A stretch of DNA of 64,000 bases from Pseudomaricurvus sp050633365 (GCA_050633365.1 JBOEGJ010000029.1:62001-126000), one strand, 5' to 3'. Numbered from the stretch's first letter, positions 17,046 to 26,106 are shown. Numbers and translations are program-made. The notes: generated from the sequence alone by a model not told the origin.

Positions 17046-18866
17046 ATGTGTGGAATTGTTGGTGCAGCAGCACAACGGAATGTAACCAAAATCCTAGTAG
17101 AGGGATTAAAACGCTTAGAGTACCGCGGCTATGATTCAGCCGGTATTTCTGTGTTGAGTAATGGTGAGCTAGCGCTGAGAAAAGCTCTGGGTAAAGTGGC
17201 CGAGCTAGAGGCGAAATGCATTGCTAACCCAGTAAAAGGACAGTTAGGTATTGCTCACACTCGCTGGGCGACCCACGGTAAACCGTCGGAAACCAACGCA
17301 CACCCTCACCACTCAGATCATATTGCTGTGGTTCACAATGGTATTATCGAAAATCACACCGAGCTTCGAAGCGAACTGAAAGCCAAGGGTTATAGTTTCT
17401 ATTCTGAAACCGATACCGAAGTGGTAGCGCATCTTATCCACAGTCTTTATGAAGAGACCGGCTCACTGCGAGAATCTTTACGTCGAGCCATTACCGCTTT
17501 TGATGGGGCTTATGCGCTCGGTGTTATGTCGACCAAGCAGCCCGACACTATTGTCTGTGCACGCAGTGGCAGTCCGCTGGTGTTAGGCGTGGGAATCGAT
17601 GAGAACTTTATTGCTTCCGATCAATTGGCACTGCGCCAAGTGACCGACCGTTTTATTTTCTTGGAAGAAGGTGATCTCGCTGAAATCACCACTACCAACA
17701 TAGATGTTTTCTCTGCTGATAACGAATCCGTTGAGCGAGAAATTGTACAACTTACCGACGTTGAAGAGTCCGCAGACAAAGGCGAATATCGCCACTACAT
17801 GTTGAAAGAGATTCATGAACAAACAAAAGTGCTCGGCAATACTCTACAAGGACGTGTCAGCAAAAGTGCGGTGTTGGAAGAGGCTTTTGGCACCGAAGCC
17901 AAGGCGATTTTTGATCAAGTTGAATCCATACAAATACTGGCTTGTGGTACCAGTTATCACGCCGGCATGATTGCGAAATACTGGTTCGAAGATTGGGCTG
18001 GTATCCCTTGCGCGGTGGAAGTCGCCAGTGAATTTCGCTACCGCAAAACCGTGGTGCGTCCAAATACCTTATTTGTGAGCGTGTCCCAATCGGGCGAAAC
18101 CGCAGATACTCTTGCGGCGTTGCGTGGCAGTGATGGATATCTTGCGAGTCTGACAATTTGTAATGTTGCCAACAGCTCCTTGGTGCGCGAATCAGATTTG
18201 TGTTTGATGACTTTGGCAGGCCCTGAAATTGGTGTTGCCTCTACCAAAGCATTCACCACTCAACTGGTGGCCTTACAATTGTTGGTGATTGCCCTTGGCC
18301 GACGTCACGGCTTATCGTCCGAAAAAGAAGCCGAATTGGTTGAAGGTTTGCATTCACTCCCTAAACTCTGTGAAACCGTATTATCCTTAGACGGTAATAT
18401 CCAACAGATGAGTGAAGCTTTTTCAGAGAAGAATCACTCCCTATTTTTGGGCCGCGGCGTGCAGTATCCCGTTGCTCTAGAAGGCGCCTTGAAGCTCAAA
18501 GAAATTTCCTACATTCACGCAGAGGCTTATCCCGCCGGTGAACTAAAGCATGGCCCTCTGGCCTTGGTCGATAGTGATATGCCAGTGGTCGCGGTGGCCC
18601 CCAATGATGAACTGCTGGAAAAGCTGAAATCTAATTTGGAAGAAGTTCAGGCTCGAGGCGGAAAACTGTTTGTTTTCGCAGACGAGAAATCTGGATTCAC
18701 CAACGACGACAGTACGACGGTTTTAAATTTACCTCATGTCCCACTGAATATTGCGCCGATTATCTACACCCTACCATTACAGCTTCTTTCATATCACGTG
18801 GCGGTATTGAAAGGTACCGATGTTGACCAACCGCGTAATCTCGCTAAATCCGTTACCGTCGAATAG
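17046..18866 (+). CDS. glmS: Glutamine--fructose-6-phosphate aminotransferase (isomerizing) GlmS
   Basis: First committed step of amino-sugar synthesis: fructose-6-P plus glutamine to glucosamine-6-P. 606 residues. It starts MCGIVGA; Cys2 becomes the N-terminal nucleophile of the glutaminase domain. Two SIS domains follow (LACGTSYHAGM, SVSQSGETADT, GVASTKAFTTQL), and the protein ends DVDQPRNLAKSVTVE, as in the family. A perfect DnaA box (17434-17442) lies inside the coding region. Forms a unit with glmU. Confidence 0.98.
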   Translation: MCGIVGAAAQRNVTKILVEGLKRLEYRGYDSAGISVLSNGELALRKALGKVAELEAKCIANPVKGQLGIAHTRWATHGKPSETNAHPHHSDHIAVVHNGIIENHTELRSELKAKGYSFYSETDTEVVAHLIHSLYEETGSLRESLRRAITAFDGAYALGVMSTKQPDTIVCARSGSPLVLGVGIDENFIASDQLALRQVTDRFIFLEEGDLAEITTTNIDVFSADNESVEREIVQLTDVEESADKGEYRHYMLKEIHEQTKVLGNTLQGRVSKSAVLEEAFGTEAKAIFDQVESIQILACGTSYHAGMIAKYWFEDWAGIPCAVEVASEFRYRKTVVRPNTLFVSVSQSGETADTLAALRGSDGYLASLTICNVANSSLVRESDLCLMTLAGPEIGVASTKAFTTQLVALQLLVIALGRRHGLSSEKEAELVEGLHSLPKLCETVLSLDGNIQQMSEAFSEKNHSLFLGRGVQYPVALEGALKLKEISYIHAEAYPAGELKHGPLALVDSDMPVVAVAPNDELLEKLKSNLEEVQARGGKLFVFADEKSGFTNDDSTTVLNLPHVPLNIAPIIYTLPLQLLSYHVAVLKGTDVDQPRNLAKSVTVE

Positions 18867-18873
18867 TGACGAC

Positions 18874-18908
18874 ATCCCCCAAATTAATGACTTAGTTTGG
18901 GGGATTCT
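18874..18908 (+). terminator. Probable terminator after glmS
   Basis: Ten-base arms ATCCCCCAAA and TTTGGGGGAT around a 12-base loop, starting 7 bases after the glmS stop. The following sequence (TCTTGTC) is only moderately T-rich, so strength is uncertain. Confidence 0.6.
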
Positions 18909-19024
18909 TGTCTCGCCTATTTTGTGTATTGATCTGACCTCTTCTGTCATATTCAGGAGATTTCGATTTTGTCATAGTACTGCTTCATCAGCTTATGACT
19001 GAATCTATAAAGAGGTAAGAACTC

Positions 19025-19822
19025 ATGGCGATCCAATCTCCTGCTCCCGCATTTTTTAGACTCGATGGTGATAATGGCTATATCGGCCATGATCCAGCTC
19101 GAGGACCTTGGGCCGCGGATGCTTGCCATGCCGGTCCGGTAACTGGCGCCATTGCGCGTTCTTTTGAACATCTTGTGACGGATAAGCAGCTGACTAAATT
19201 GTCGGTAGAGATCTTGCGCCCTGTGCCGCTTAGTGGTTTTTACGTTGAAGCTACCATTCGCAAACAGGGGCGAATGGTAACCACGGCCAGCGCAAAGATT
19301 GTCGATAAGTCTGGGAAACTGATCGCCAGCGCCAATAGTTTACACATTCAGGTTCAATCGCTTCGTGCTATGACATCCGTCGATGAAGTAATGCCGGCAT
19401 TCGAGTTGGCAGAGCCTGGTGATTTTCCAATCAAGTCCACGGCTCACGGATTACCAAGTTTTAGCTCGGGTATCGAAGTGCGGTATCCGCCAGGAGAAGA
19501 TGATCGTCCTGGCCCCACGTTACTGTGGATGCGAACTCTGCCGTTGATCGAAAATGAAATCCCCAGTCCTTTTCAAAGTCTTTGCCCTCTAGCTGACTGT
19601 GGTAACGGTTTATCGCGAAATGAAGAGTTATCGGATTTAAGTTTTATGAATCCAGATATCACCATCGTTATGCATCGAGCTCCCAAAGGAGAATGGTTGG
19701 GGTCTAAGTCTCAATCTCACTGGCAATCCACCGGCATTGGTTTGGCGCAAGCGACTTTGTTTGATCAACAAGGGGCAATTGGCAGCGCTATGCAGACTTT
19801 ACTGCTGCAAGAACTGAGCTGA
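19025..19822 (+). CDS. Thioesterase-like (double hot-dog) family protein
   Basis: Probable acyl-CoA thioesterase-type protein, 265 residues. The N-terminal half (GPWAADACHAGPVTGAIARS, then LSVEILRPVPLSGF and a VTTASAKIVDKSG strand) has the pattern of the TesB-like double hot-dog fold used for acyl-CoA substrates. The second half is the matching hot-dog repeat and is less conserved. Substrate unknown. ATG 19025 follows AAGAGGTAAG, a good ribosome-binding site. It stands alone between the glmS terminator and the ligase gene. Confidence 0.7.
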   Translation: MAIQSPAPAFFRLDGDNGYIGHDPARGPWAADACHAGPVTGAIARSFEHLVTDKQLTKLSVEILRPVPLSGFYVEATIRKQGRMVTTASAKIVDKSGKLIASANSLHIQVQSLRAMTSVDEVMPAFELAEPGDFPIKSTAHGLPSFSSGIEVRYPPGEDDRPGPTLLWMRTLPLIENEIPSPFQSLCPLADCGNGLSRNEELSDLSFMNPDITIVMHRAPKGEWLGSKSQSHWQSTGIGLAQATLFDQQGAIGSAMQTLLLQELS

Positions 19823-19893
19823 ACAATAACCTTGTAACAATCTGTGGTGAGTAGGATGCTCGCTTTCTAAAACCTAGATCAAGGATGATCGTA

Positions 19894-20772
19894 ATGACTT
19901 ACCTTAATAGTTTATGTTTGGTTGTTGTCCTTAATTGCTGTTTGCTTGCCGATGGCTGGTGCGGTGAAAAGCCGGCTTTGTTATTGGCAAAGAGCTATCA
20001 ACAAAATATTGTTTTGGACGAATACTGGGTCAGTGAAAAGTACGATGGTTTTCGCGCCTATTGGGACGGAGATAATTTACTGTCTCGACAAGGTCATCGA
20101 TTTTCCGCGCCGGCTTGGTTTACTCAAAAATTTCCCCCTCACCCTCTTGATGGTGAGCTATGGATAGCTCGTCAAAGCTTTGAACAGTTGGCGTCTGTGG
20201 TACGCCAGAAAAAGCCCCATAGCGGTTGGCGAGATGTTCGCTATCTTGTATTTGATTCCCCCTCTCTATCGACAACATTTACTCAACGTCTAGAAGTCAT
20301 CAAGCGCGCCGTCTCTGATGCAAATTCTCCCTATCTAAAGATGGTTCCGCAGTTCAAGTTAGATTCTCACGATGCTTTGTTGTTGGAGTTAGAGCGACGG
20401 GTTAAAGCGGGAGCAGAAGGTTTAATGCTTCATCGCGGAGACTCCTATTATCACCAAGGAAGATCATCCGACCTGTTAAAACTCAAACCCCTCGAAGATG
20501 CTGAAGCGCGAGTGATTCAACATCTCGAGGGTAAAGGCAAGTACCAATCTATGATGGGAGCTCTTCTGGTGGAATTGCCGAGCGGGCTCAGGTTTCGAGT
20601 GGGGACGGGGTTTTCTGACGAAGAGCGAAAGCGCCCTCCCGCTATTGGCGATATCGTCACCTTTCAGTACACCGGTTTGACCCAGCGAGGAGTTCCTCGT
20701 TTTGCACGTTTTCTAAGAATTCGAAACGACGTCAATTGGGCGCAATTGAAGATAAAGGCAGAAAGTCTGTAG
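19894..20772 (+). CDS. ligE: Secreted (periplasmic) ATP-dependent DNA ligase, Lig E type
   Basis: Small ATP-dependent DNA ligase with an N-terminal signal sequence (YLNSLCLVVVLNCCLLADGWC), 292 residues. Ligase motifs: motif I EKYDGFRA with adenylation Lys49, DGELW (motif III), EGLMLHR (motif IV), LLKLKP (motif V), then a short OB-fold. This minimal core matches the Lig E group of Neisseria, Haemophilus and marine gammaproteobacteria, linked in the literature to extracellular DNA or competence. ATG 19894 is chosen over ATG 19885 because AAGGA sits at the correct distance only for the former. Replication itself would use the NAD+ ligase LigA, not in this window. Confidence 0.88.
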   Translation: MTYLNSLCLVVVLNCCLLADGWCGEKPALLLAKSYQQNIVLDEYWVSEKYDGFRAYWDGDNLLSRQGHRFSAPAWFTQKFPPHPLDGELWIARQSFEQLASVVRQKKPHSGWRDVRYLVFDSPSLSTTFTQRLEVIKRAVSDANSPYLKMVPQFKLDSHDALLLELERRVKAGAEGLMLHRGDSYYHQGRSSDLLKLKPLEDAEARVIQHLEGKGKYQSMMGALLVELPSGLRFRVGTGFSDEERKRPPAIGDIVTFQYTGLTQRGVPRFARFLRIRNDVNWAQLKIKAESL

Positions 20773-20809
20773 GTTTTTACTCAGGTGAGGTCCAGCTTCA
20801 CGACATCAA

Positions 20810-21463
20810 TCAAACATCAATCTGCCAATCAAATTCCATTTGCTTGGCGGTGCGAATGGCGAGCGCTTGATCGCAAATCAACCCGAGTATGTGCAGGCTC
20901 ATGTCGATACCCGCAGAGATACCCCCAGAACTGATAATACGCGGTTGGCTGGTATTGGCCTCGACCCAGCGCTTATCGGCGATGACCTTTAGTTGTGGAT
21001 AACGTCGTTGCAAGTCTGCCTGATCCTCCCAGTGGGTGGTGACCGAGTGCTGATGCAGAATTCCAGATTCTGCCAACAAAAAAACACCCGTACAGACCGA
21101 GGCTAAGTTATCCACACTATGGCATTGTTGTTGTAACCAGTGCTGCACCATCGGTCTGTGCATAACTCGTTCATGAACACCCCCTGCGATTAGCAATGTG
21201 TCGAGAGGTGGGTGCTGATGAATACTGTAAGATGGAGTCACCAAAAAGCCGCCGCGGGCTTTGATCGGTGCAGTAGACTCAGCCACCAAAAACACTTCTA
21301 ACGGTGGATAACTCCCTTGGATCAATCGCTGGGCGGTTGAAAAAACCTCAAAAGGACCGGCAAAATCGAGAACTTCGGCATCATCGTAAATAAAGATGCC
21401 AATGCGATGAGCTTGGGGATTATTCTCTGTTGAACACTTATCCCCAATTGAATGTTTATCCAC
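20810..21463 (-). CDS. DJ-1/PfpI family protein (class I glutamine amidotransferase-like)
   Basis: Cytoplasmic protein of the DJ-1/PfpI superfamily, 217 residues from GTG 21463 (TTG 21472 is an alternative, but the GAGAG ribosome-binding site fits GTG better). Motifs: GIFIYDDAEVLDFAGPFEVF at the start, nucleophile-elbow Cys in ASVCTGVFLLAESG and the terminal GGISAGIDMSLHILG. This resembles isonitrile-hydratase-like and AraC-N-terminal DJ-1 proteins, but no DNA-binding domain is attached. Its coding region and 5' side carry an unusual cluster of DnaA boxes. Convergent with ligE, 37 bases between stops; same strand as hexR. Confidence 0.8.
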   Translation of the reverse strand: MDKHSIGDKCSTENNPQAHRIGIFIYDDAEVLDFAGPFEVFSTAQRLIQGSYPPLEVFLVAESTAPIKARGGFLVTPSYSIHQHPPLDTLLIAGGVHERVMHRPMVQHWLQQQCHSVDNLASVCTGVFLLAESGILHQHSVTTHWEDQADLQRRYPQLKVIADKRWVEANTSQPRIISSGGISAGIDMSLHILGLICDQALAIRTAKQMEFDWQIDV

Positions 21464-22393
21464 AGATATCAACTCTCAATTTTATACTGGCCAAGGCTAT
21501 CTACCCTCGTCTCTTTAAGGGCTTATTTTCTTCCCTTTAGAAAACATCATCGGTTTGTGGGTATTTATCCACAAGAGAGTTGAGAGTATTAAGCGGTATC
21601 GAAACTGGATAAATATCCAGTAATCTATTACATTAACGCTTGTCTTCTGGCTGGATACGCAGTGAACGCAGACCCTGCTTGAGCTTAAACAAATGATCTT
21701 GAAGCTCGGAGCCCTTGCGTTGAGCTACACCGATGGCGAGTACATCGATCACCACTAGATGCGCAATCCGAGAAGACAGCGGTGTATAGATCTCGATATC
21801 TTCTTCTACGTCCACGACGATAGGGGTGGTGGCATTTTGAATCACCGGAGTGCCGCTGGGGGCGATAGCGATAACGATTCCCCCCGCTTGTTTGACCATG
21901 TCCATCGAATGCAATAGTGCCTTGGTGCGTCCACTCTGAGAAATCGCGACGATCACATCGCCAGGCTGCATCGACATGGCCGACATGTTTTGAATGTGAG
22001 GATCCGAGTGGGCGGCGGTGGCCAGTTGTAGACGGAAAAATTTATGTTGTGCATCGGCGGCTACGGCACCAGATGCGCCAAAACCGTAGAACTCAACGCG
22101 GTTGGCATTACAAATGGAGGAAACTGCGCTGTCGAGGATCGAGGGATCTAGCTTGTCTCGCACCTGCAGCAGCGTATCAATGGTGGAATCGAATACCTTG
22201 TGGGTAAAGTCGGCAATCGAGTCTTGATCGGTAACGGCAATTTGTCCAAAACTGGGACTAGAGGCTAATTGTTGAGCCAAATTAAGCTTAAAATCCTGAA
22301 AACCATCACAGCCAATGGCTCGACAGAAGCGCACAACCGTAGGTTCACTGACTTCGGCCTTTTGCGCCAGATCGACAATCCGCATGTGGATAA
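20994..22393. other. Cluster of DnaA boxes across the DJ-1-like gene and hexR
   Basis: Five perfect 9-base DnaA boxes lie in 1.4 kb: 20994-21002 (minus), 21108-21116 (plus), 21456-21464 (plus), 21565-21573 (plus) and 22385-22393 (minus). One-mismatch boxes are at 21303-21311 and 21438-21446. The 21565 box is part of an inverted repeat TTGTGG-8-CCACAA (21555-21574). E. coli datA, a DnaA titration and ATP-hydrolysis locus, has five boxes in under 1 kb. The similarity is in density only; the host genes differ. Confidence 0.6.
21605..21620. repeat. Short palindrome downstream of hexR
   Basis: CTGGAT-AAAT-ATCCAG, six-base arms, 13 bases before the hexR stop codon end and upstream of the DJ-1-like gene. 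May be an operator or a small mRNA hairpin; nothing more can be said. Confidence 0.35.
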
Positions 22394-22496
22394 TATCGGC
22401 AGGGTTGCACAGGACATAATCTGCCACTTTGCGTTCAGATTTACGCATGACTTCTAGCGCTTCACTGATACGACCGGTGAGTTCGGCGGGTTTCAC
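21633..22496 (-). CDS. hexR: MurR/RpiR family transcriptional regulator HexR
   Basis: Sugar-phosphate-sensing repressor of central carbon metabolism (Entner-Doudoroff, pentose phosphate, gluconeogenesis genes); 2-keto-3-deoxy-6-phosphogluconate is the known ligand in relatives. 287 residues. N-terminal RpiR helix-turn-helix (VADYVLCNPADIIHMRIVDL and SEPTVVRFCRAIG), C-terminal SIS domain (GFGASGAVAADAQHKFFRL, SQSGRTK). Unlike in pseudomonads it is not beside zwf-pgl-eda but divergent from uvrD. A HexR-like operator lies in its own upstream region (22627-22641), suggesting autoregulation. Confidence 0.88.
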   Translation of the reverse strand: MKPAELTGRISEALEVMRKSERKVADYVLCNPADIIHMRIVDLAQKAEVSEPTVVRFCRAIGCDGFQDFKLNLAQQLASSPSFGQIAVTDQDSIADFTHKVFDSTIDTLLQVRDKLDPSILDSAVSSICNANRVEFYGFGASGAVAADAQHKFFRLQLATAAHSDPHIQNMSAMSMQPGDVIVAISQSGRTKALLHSMDMVKQAGGIVIAIAPSGTPVIQNATTPIVVDVEEDIEIYTPLSSRIAHLVVIDVLAIGVAQRKGSELQDHLFKLKQGLRSLRIQPEDKR

Positions 22497-22626
22497 TATG
22501 AATGACTTCCTGACTGATCCACGCTCGATAGTGAGCGTACAACGGTTGATTGAACGTTACTGTGATCACCGCCCTTAGGCGGTTATAGATAGTATAAAAA
22601 AATATGTAGTAAACGCACGATATATT

Positions 22627-22641
22627 TGTAAATTTGCTACA
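22627..22641. promoter_or_regulatory. Candidate HexR operator between hexR and uvrD
   Basis: TGTAAATTTGCTACA matches the described gammaproteobacterial HexR palindrome (TGTARTWWWAYTACA) at 13 of 15 positions. A half-site TGTAGTAAA lies at 22605-22613. Position between divergent genes fits hexR autoregulation and possibly an effect on uvrD. Confidence 0.5.
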
Positions 22642-22715
22642 AAAAGCTGCATAAAATGCTCTAACTCCCTCATTTACTGAGGTTTTTTAAGGTTCTTTGT
22701 TGGTAGAATGACACC

Positions 22716-24887
22716 ATGGACGTATCCCGAATATTAGACAATCTCAACGACGCACAGCGCCAAGCGGTTACTGCTGGGCCGAACAATCAACTGATCTTGG
22801 CTGGTGCCGGCAGTGGTAAAACACGGGTGTTGGTTCACCGTATCGCCTGGTTGATCCAAGTCGAAGAGGTCTCGCCTTTCTCGATTCTGGCAGTGACCTT
22901 TACCAATAAAGCCGCCAAAGAGATGCGCGGTCGTATCGAAGAACTGTTGGGCCTCAATCCCCGAGGCATGTGGGTGGGCACCTTTCATGGCATTGCTCAT
23001 CGATTGCTAAAAGCACATTGGCAAGATGCGGGGCTGCCGCAGAACTTCCAAATACTCGATAGCGATGATCAGCTTCGGTTGGTTAAACGTATCTCGCAAC
23101 AGCTGGGCTTGGATGACAAGCAGTGGCCAGCGAGACAATCGCAATGGTTCATTAATGCCCAGAAAGACGAAGGCCTAAGACCCGATTACATACAGGATAC
23201 CGGCGATCCCTACGTCACCACCATGATTCGAATTTATCGCGAATACGAAGAGGCCTGCCAGCGCGGCGGTATGGTGGATTTTGGTGAACTGTTATTGCGC
23301 TCTCACGAACTGTGGCTCAAATGTCCGCATATATTGGCGCACTACCAAGAGCGCTTCCCGTTTATCTTGGTGGACGAATTTCAAGATACCAACACCATTC
23401 AATACGCCTGGCTGCGAGTTTTGGCGGGCAAACAATGTAAGGTCACGGCCGTCGGCGACGACGATCAATCTATCTATGGCTGGCGTGGCGCAAAGATCGA
23501 AAACATACAGCGCTACGAAGACGATTTTGCCAATACCGAGGTGGTCAAGTTGGAGCAAAATTATCGCTCCACCGCAACCATTTTGGATGCCGCTAATGCC
23601 GTGATTGAAAACAACCAAGGGCGTTTGGGAAAAACACTCACCACCGATGGTGAAAAAGGCGAGCCTATCAGTTTGTACGCGGCGTTTAACGAGCAAGATG
23701 AAGCTCGCTATGTCGTCGAGCGGATCGAAAATTGGGTGAAAGATGGCAACCAACGCACCGATAGTGCCATTCTGTATCGCTCAAACGCCCAGTCTCGAGT
23801 ATTGGAAGAAGCGCTTTTGCGAGAGGGTGTGCCCTACCGTATTTACGGTGGTCAACGATTTTACGAGCGCTTGGAAATCCGCAACAGTCTCGCCTATTTG
23901 CGACTGATTGCCAGCCGTCAAGACGATGCGGCTTTTGAGCGTGTGATTAATACGCCAACCCGAGGCATAGGCGGAAAAACAGTGGATAACATGCGCGCCT
24001 TTGCCCGTGAACAAGGTTGTTCATTGTGGCAAGCGGCAACAATGATGGTCGAGAACAAAGCCTTGACGGCAAGAGCGGCAAACGCTGTTCAGAGTTTTCT
24101 GCTCTTAATCGACGAGCTTCACAGCACCACTGAAAACAAAGTGTTGAGTGAAATGGCCGAGTATGTGATTCATCACTCCGGCCTGTATGAGTTCCACAAA
24201 GCCGAGAAAGGCGAAAAAGGTCAAACAAGAATTGAAAACTTGGATGAGCTTATCAATGCCTGTCGAGCCTTCACTCATGATGATGAAGAGCTTCCCGAGC
24301 TGAATGCATTTTTGGATACCGCCGCTTTGGACGCCGGTGACGCTCAAGCCGATGAGTTTGATGATGCGGTACAGCTAATGACTCTACACTCGGCCAAAGG
24401 CCTCGAATTTCCGCTGGTGTTTTTGGCCGGCGCTGAAGAAAACTTGTTTCCCCACCGCATGTCCGCCGAAGAGCCTGGTCGTCTCGAAGAAGAGCGTCGA
24501 TTGTGTTACGTGGGCATCACTCGAGCCATGGAAAAACTGGTCATTACCTACGCCGAAAGTCGCCGTATGCACGGGCAGGATAATTTCAATTCGATTTCTC
24601 GTTTTGTCAAAGAAATTCCCAGTGAGCTCATTGAAGAAGTTCGAGTAAAAAATACCATTTCTCGCCCAGTGAGTTTTCAGCGGCCGAAAAAGGCACCACG
24701 TTTGAGTGACGATGGCGAGAACACCGGTTTCTATTTGGGACAACGAGTAAAACACGCCATGTTTGGTGAGGGTGTTATCTTACATTTTGAAGGGGATGGT
24801 GCGGCAGCGCGCGTTCAGGTGAACTTTAGTGACGCTGGCTCTAAATGGTTGGTGCTAAAGTTTGCCAAACTAGAAGCGCTATCATAG
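22716..24887 (+). CDS. uvrD: DNA helicase II UvrD
   Basis: Superfamily 1A 3'-5' helicase for nucleotide excision and mismatch repair. 723 residues, close to E. coli UvrD (720) and alike along the full length, from the MDVSRILDNLNDAQRQAV start to the C-terminal Tudor-like domain (LGQRVKHAMFGEGVIL). Motifs: Walker A GAGSGKT (about 29-35), DEFQDTN, GDDDQSIYGWRGA, QNYRST, LMTLHSAKGLEFP, and VGITRAM. A TAGAAT box (22704-22709) sits directly upstream of the ATG and no ribosome-binding site is visible, so a leaderless or very short leader mRNA is possible. No LexA-type site was seen. Confidence 0.96.
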   Translation: MDVSRILDNLNDAQRQAVTAGPNNQLILAGAGSGKTRVLVHRIAWLIQVEEVSPFSILAVTFTNKAAKEMRGRIEELLGLNPRGMWVGTFHGIAHRLLKAHWQDAGLPQNFQILDSDDQLRLVKRISQQLGLDDKQWPARQSQWFINAQKDEGLRPDYIQDTGDPYVTTMIRIYREYEEACQRGGMVDFGELLLRSHELWLKCPHILAHYQERFPFILVDEFQDTNTIQYAWLRVLAGKQCKVTAVGDDDQSIYGWRGAKIENIQRYEDDFANTEVVKLEQNYRSTATILDAANAVIENNQGRLGKTLTTDGEKGEPISLYAAFNEQDEARYVVERIENWVKDGNQRTDSAILYRSNAQSRVLEEALLREGVPYRIYGGQRFYERLEIRNSLAYLRLIASRQDDAAFERVINTPTRGIGGKTVDNMRAFAREQGCSLWQAATMMVENKALTARAANAVQSFLLLIDELHSTTENKVLSEMAEYVIHHSGLYEFHKAEKGEKGQTRIENLDELINACRAFTHDDEELPELNAFLDTAALDAGDAQADEFDDAVQLMTLHSAKGLEFPLVFLAGAEENLFPHRMSAEEPGRLEEERRLCYVGITRAMEKLVITYAESRRMHGQDNFNSISRFVKEIPSELIEEVRVKNTISRPVSFQRPKKAPRLSDDGENTGFYLGQRVKHAMFGEGVILHFEGDGAAARVQVNFSDAGSKWLVLKFAKLEALS

Positions 24888-24948
24888 CGTTAAACCTCTC
24901 AAGTCGAACCCACTAAAAATAACGATAATCAGTGAATGGATTAAACAC

Positions 24949-26106
24949 ATGACAGAGACACGCGCGAATCGCTCGCAACCAATGATTATTTTGGGCTTGG
25001 TGGCGTTGGTGGTCATCTTATTTTGGTTACTGGTAGCTAAACACGCCAGTATCAATGGCAGTGGTGCTAGCGGTATTCAGACTGAAATCACTGGTGGTGA
25101 CAATCCTAAATCGCAAACTCAATATCATTGGAAAATGGTGACCACTTGGCCCAAGAATTTTCCGGGACTTGGTTCCGCGGCAACGAATTTTTCGCGATTG
25201 GTTGACGAGATGAGCGAAGGTCGTTTGACTGTTTCTGTTTACGGCGCTGGTGAGCTAGTGCCGGCGTTGGGTGTGTTTGATGCAGTCTCTTCAGGCAGTG
25301 TCGAGGCGGGTCACGGAGCGGCCTACTACTGGAAAGGAAAAAACACAGCCACGCAATTCTTTACCTCAGTGCCTTTTGGTATGAATGCCCAAGAAATGAA
25401 CGGTTGGCTCTATTACGGCGGCGGAATGGAATTATGGCGAGAAATTTATGAGCCATTCAATATCGTTCCTTTTGCTGGCGGTAATACTGGCATTCAAATG
25501 GCCGGTTGGTTTAATAAAGAAATCAACACCATGAATGACATCAAAGGCCTGAAGATGCGTATCCCCGGTCTCGGCGGTGAAGTGTGGAATCGCGCCGGTG
25601 GTTCATCGGTGAATATTCCCGGAGGTGAGCTTTACACCGCTCTGCAAACCGGGGTTATTGATGCAACTGAGTGGGTCGGCCCCTACAATGATTTGGCCTT
25701 TGGTTTCTATCAAGTTGCCGATTATTACTATTACCCCGGTTGGCACGAGACAGGCTCTACCTTGGAGTTAATTGTTAATAAGGACGCTTTAGAAGCCTTG
25801 CCAAAGGATCTTCAAGTTATTGTCGAAACCGCTTCTCGTATGGCTAACCAAGATATGCTTGACGAGTTCACTGGCCGCAATAACACTGCACTGCAAGAGC
25901 TAATCAATACTCATAAAGTGGATGTTCGCCCTATTCCCAAACCGGTATTACTCGAGCTCGAAGCGATCGCTCATCAGATATACAGTGAAGAGGCCGAAAA
26001 AAATCCTGATTTTAAGCGTGTTTACGAAGCCTATAAAACTTTTCAGGATGGCGTGGAAACCTATCATAAAGTCTCCGAGCAGGCTTACTATGAGTTGAGA
26101 GAATAA
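24949..26106 (+). CDS. dctP: TRAP transporter substrate-binding protein, DctP family
   Basis: Periplasmic binding protein for a carboxylate-type substrate of a TRAP transporter. 385 residues with an N-terminal hydrophobic segment (MIILGLVALVVILFWLLVA), which may act as an uncleaved anchor. Mature part has the DctP fold: TTWPKNFPGLGSAA, the specificity helix region LKMRIPGLGGEVW and DATEWVGPYNDLAFG with the ligand Arg in MRIPG. The WVGPYNDLAFGFYQVADYYY stretch resembles 2-oxoacid-binding TakP proteins. The membrane genes dctQM lie 1.2 kb away on the other strand, separated by gst and yciA. Confidence 0.88.
   Translation: MTETRANRSQPMIILGLVALVVILFWLLVAKHASINGSGASGIQTEITGGDNPKSQTQYHWKMVTTWPKNFPGLGSAATNFSRLVDEMSEGRLTVSVYGAGELVPALGVFDAVSSGSVEAGHGAAYYWKGKNTATQFFTSVPFGMNAQEMNGWLYYGGGMELWREIYEPFNIVPFAGGNTGIQMAGWFNKEINTMNDIKGLKMRIPGLGGEVWNRAGGSSVNIPGGELYTALQTGVIDATEWVGPYNDLAFGFYQVADYYYYPGWHETGSTLELIVNKDALEALPKDLQVIVETASRMANQDMLDEFTGRNNTALQELINTHKVDVRPIPKPVLLELEAIAHQIYSEEAEKNPDFKRVYEAYKTFQDGVETYHKVSEQAYYELRE

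Noticed and set aside
22642..22715. LexA (SOS) box before uvrD
   Set aside because: No CTGT-N8-ACAG arrangement found in the upstream region, although uvrD is SOS-regulated in E. coli.
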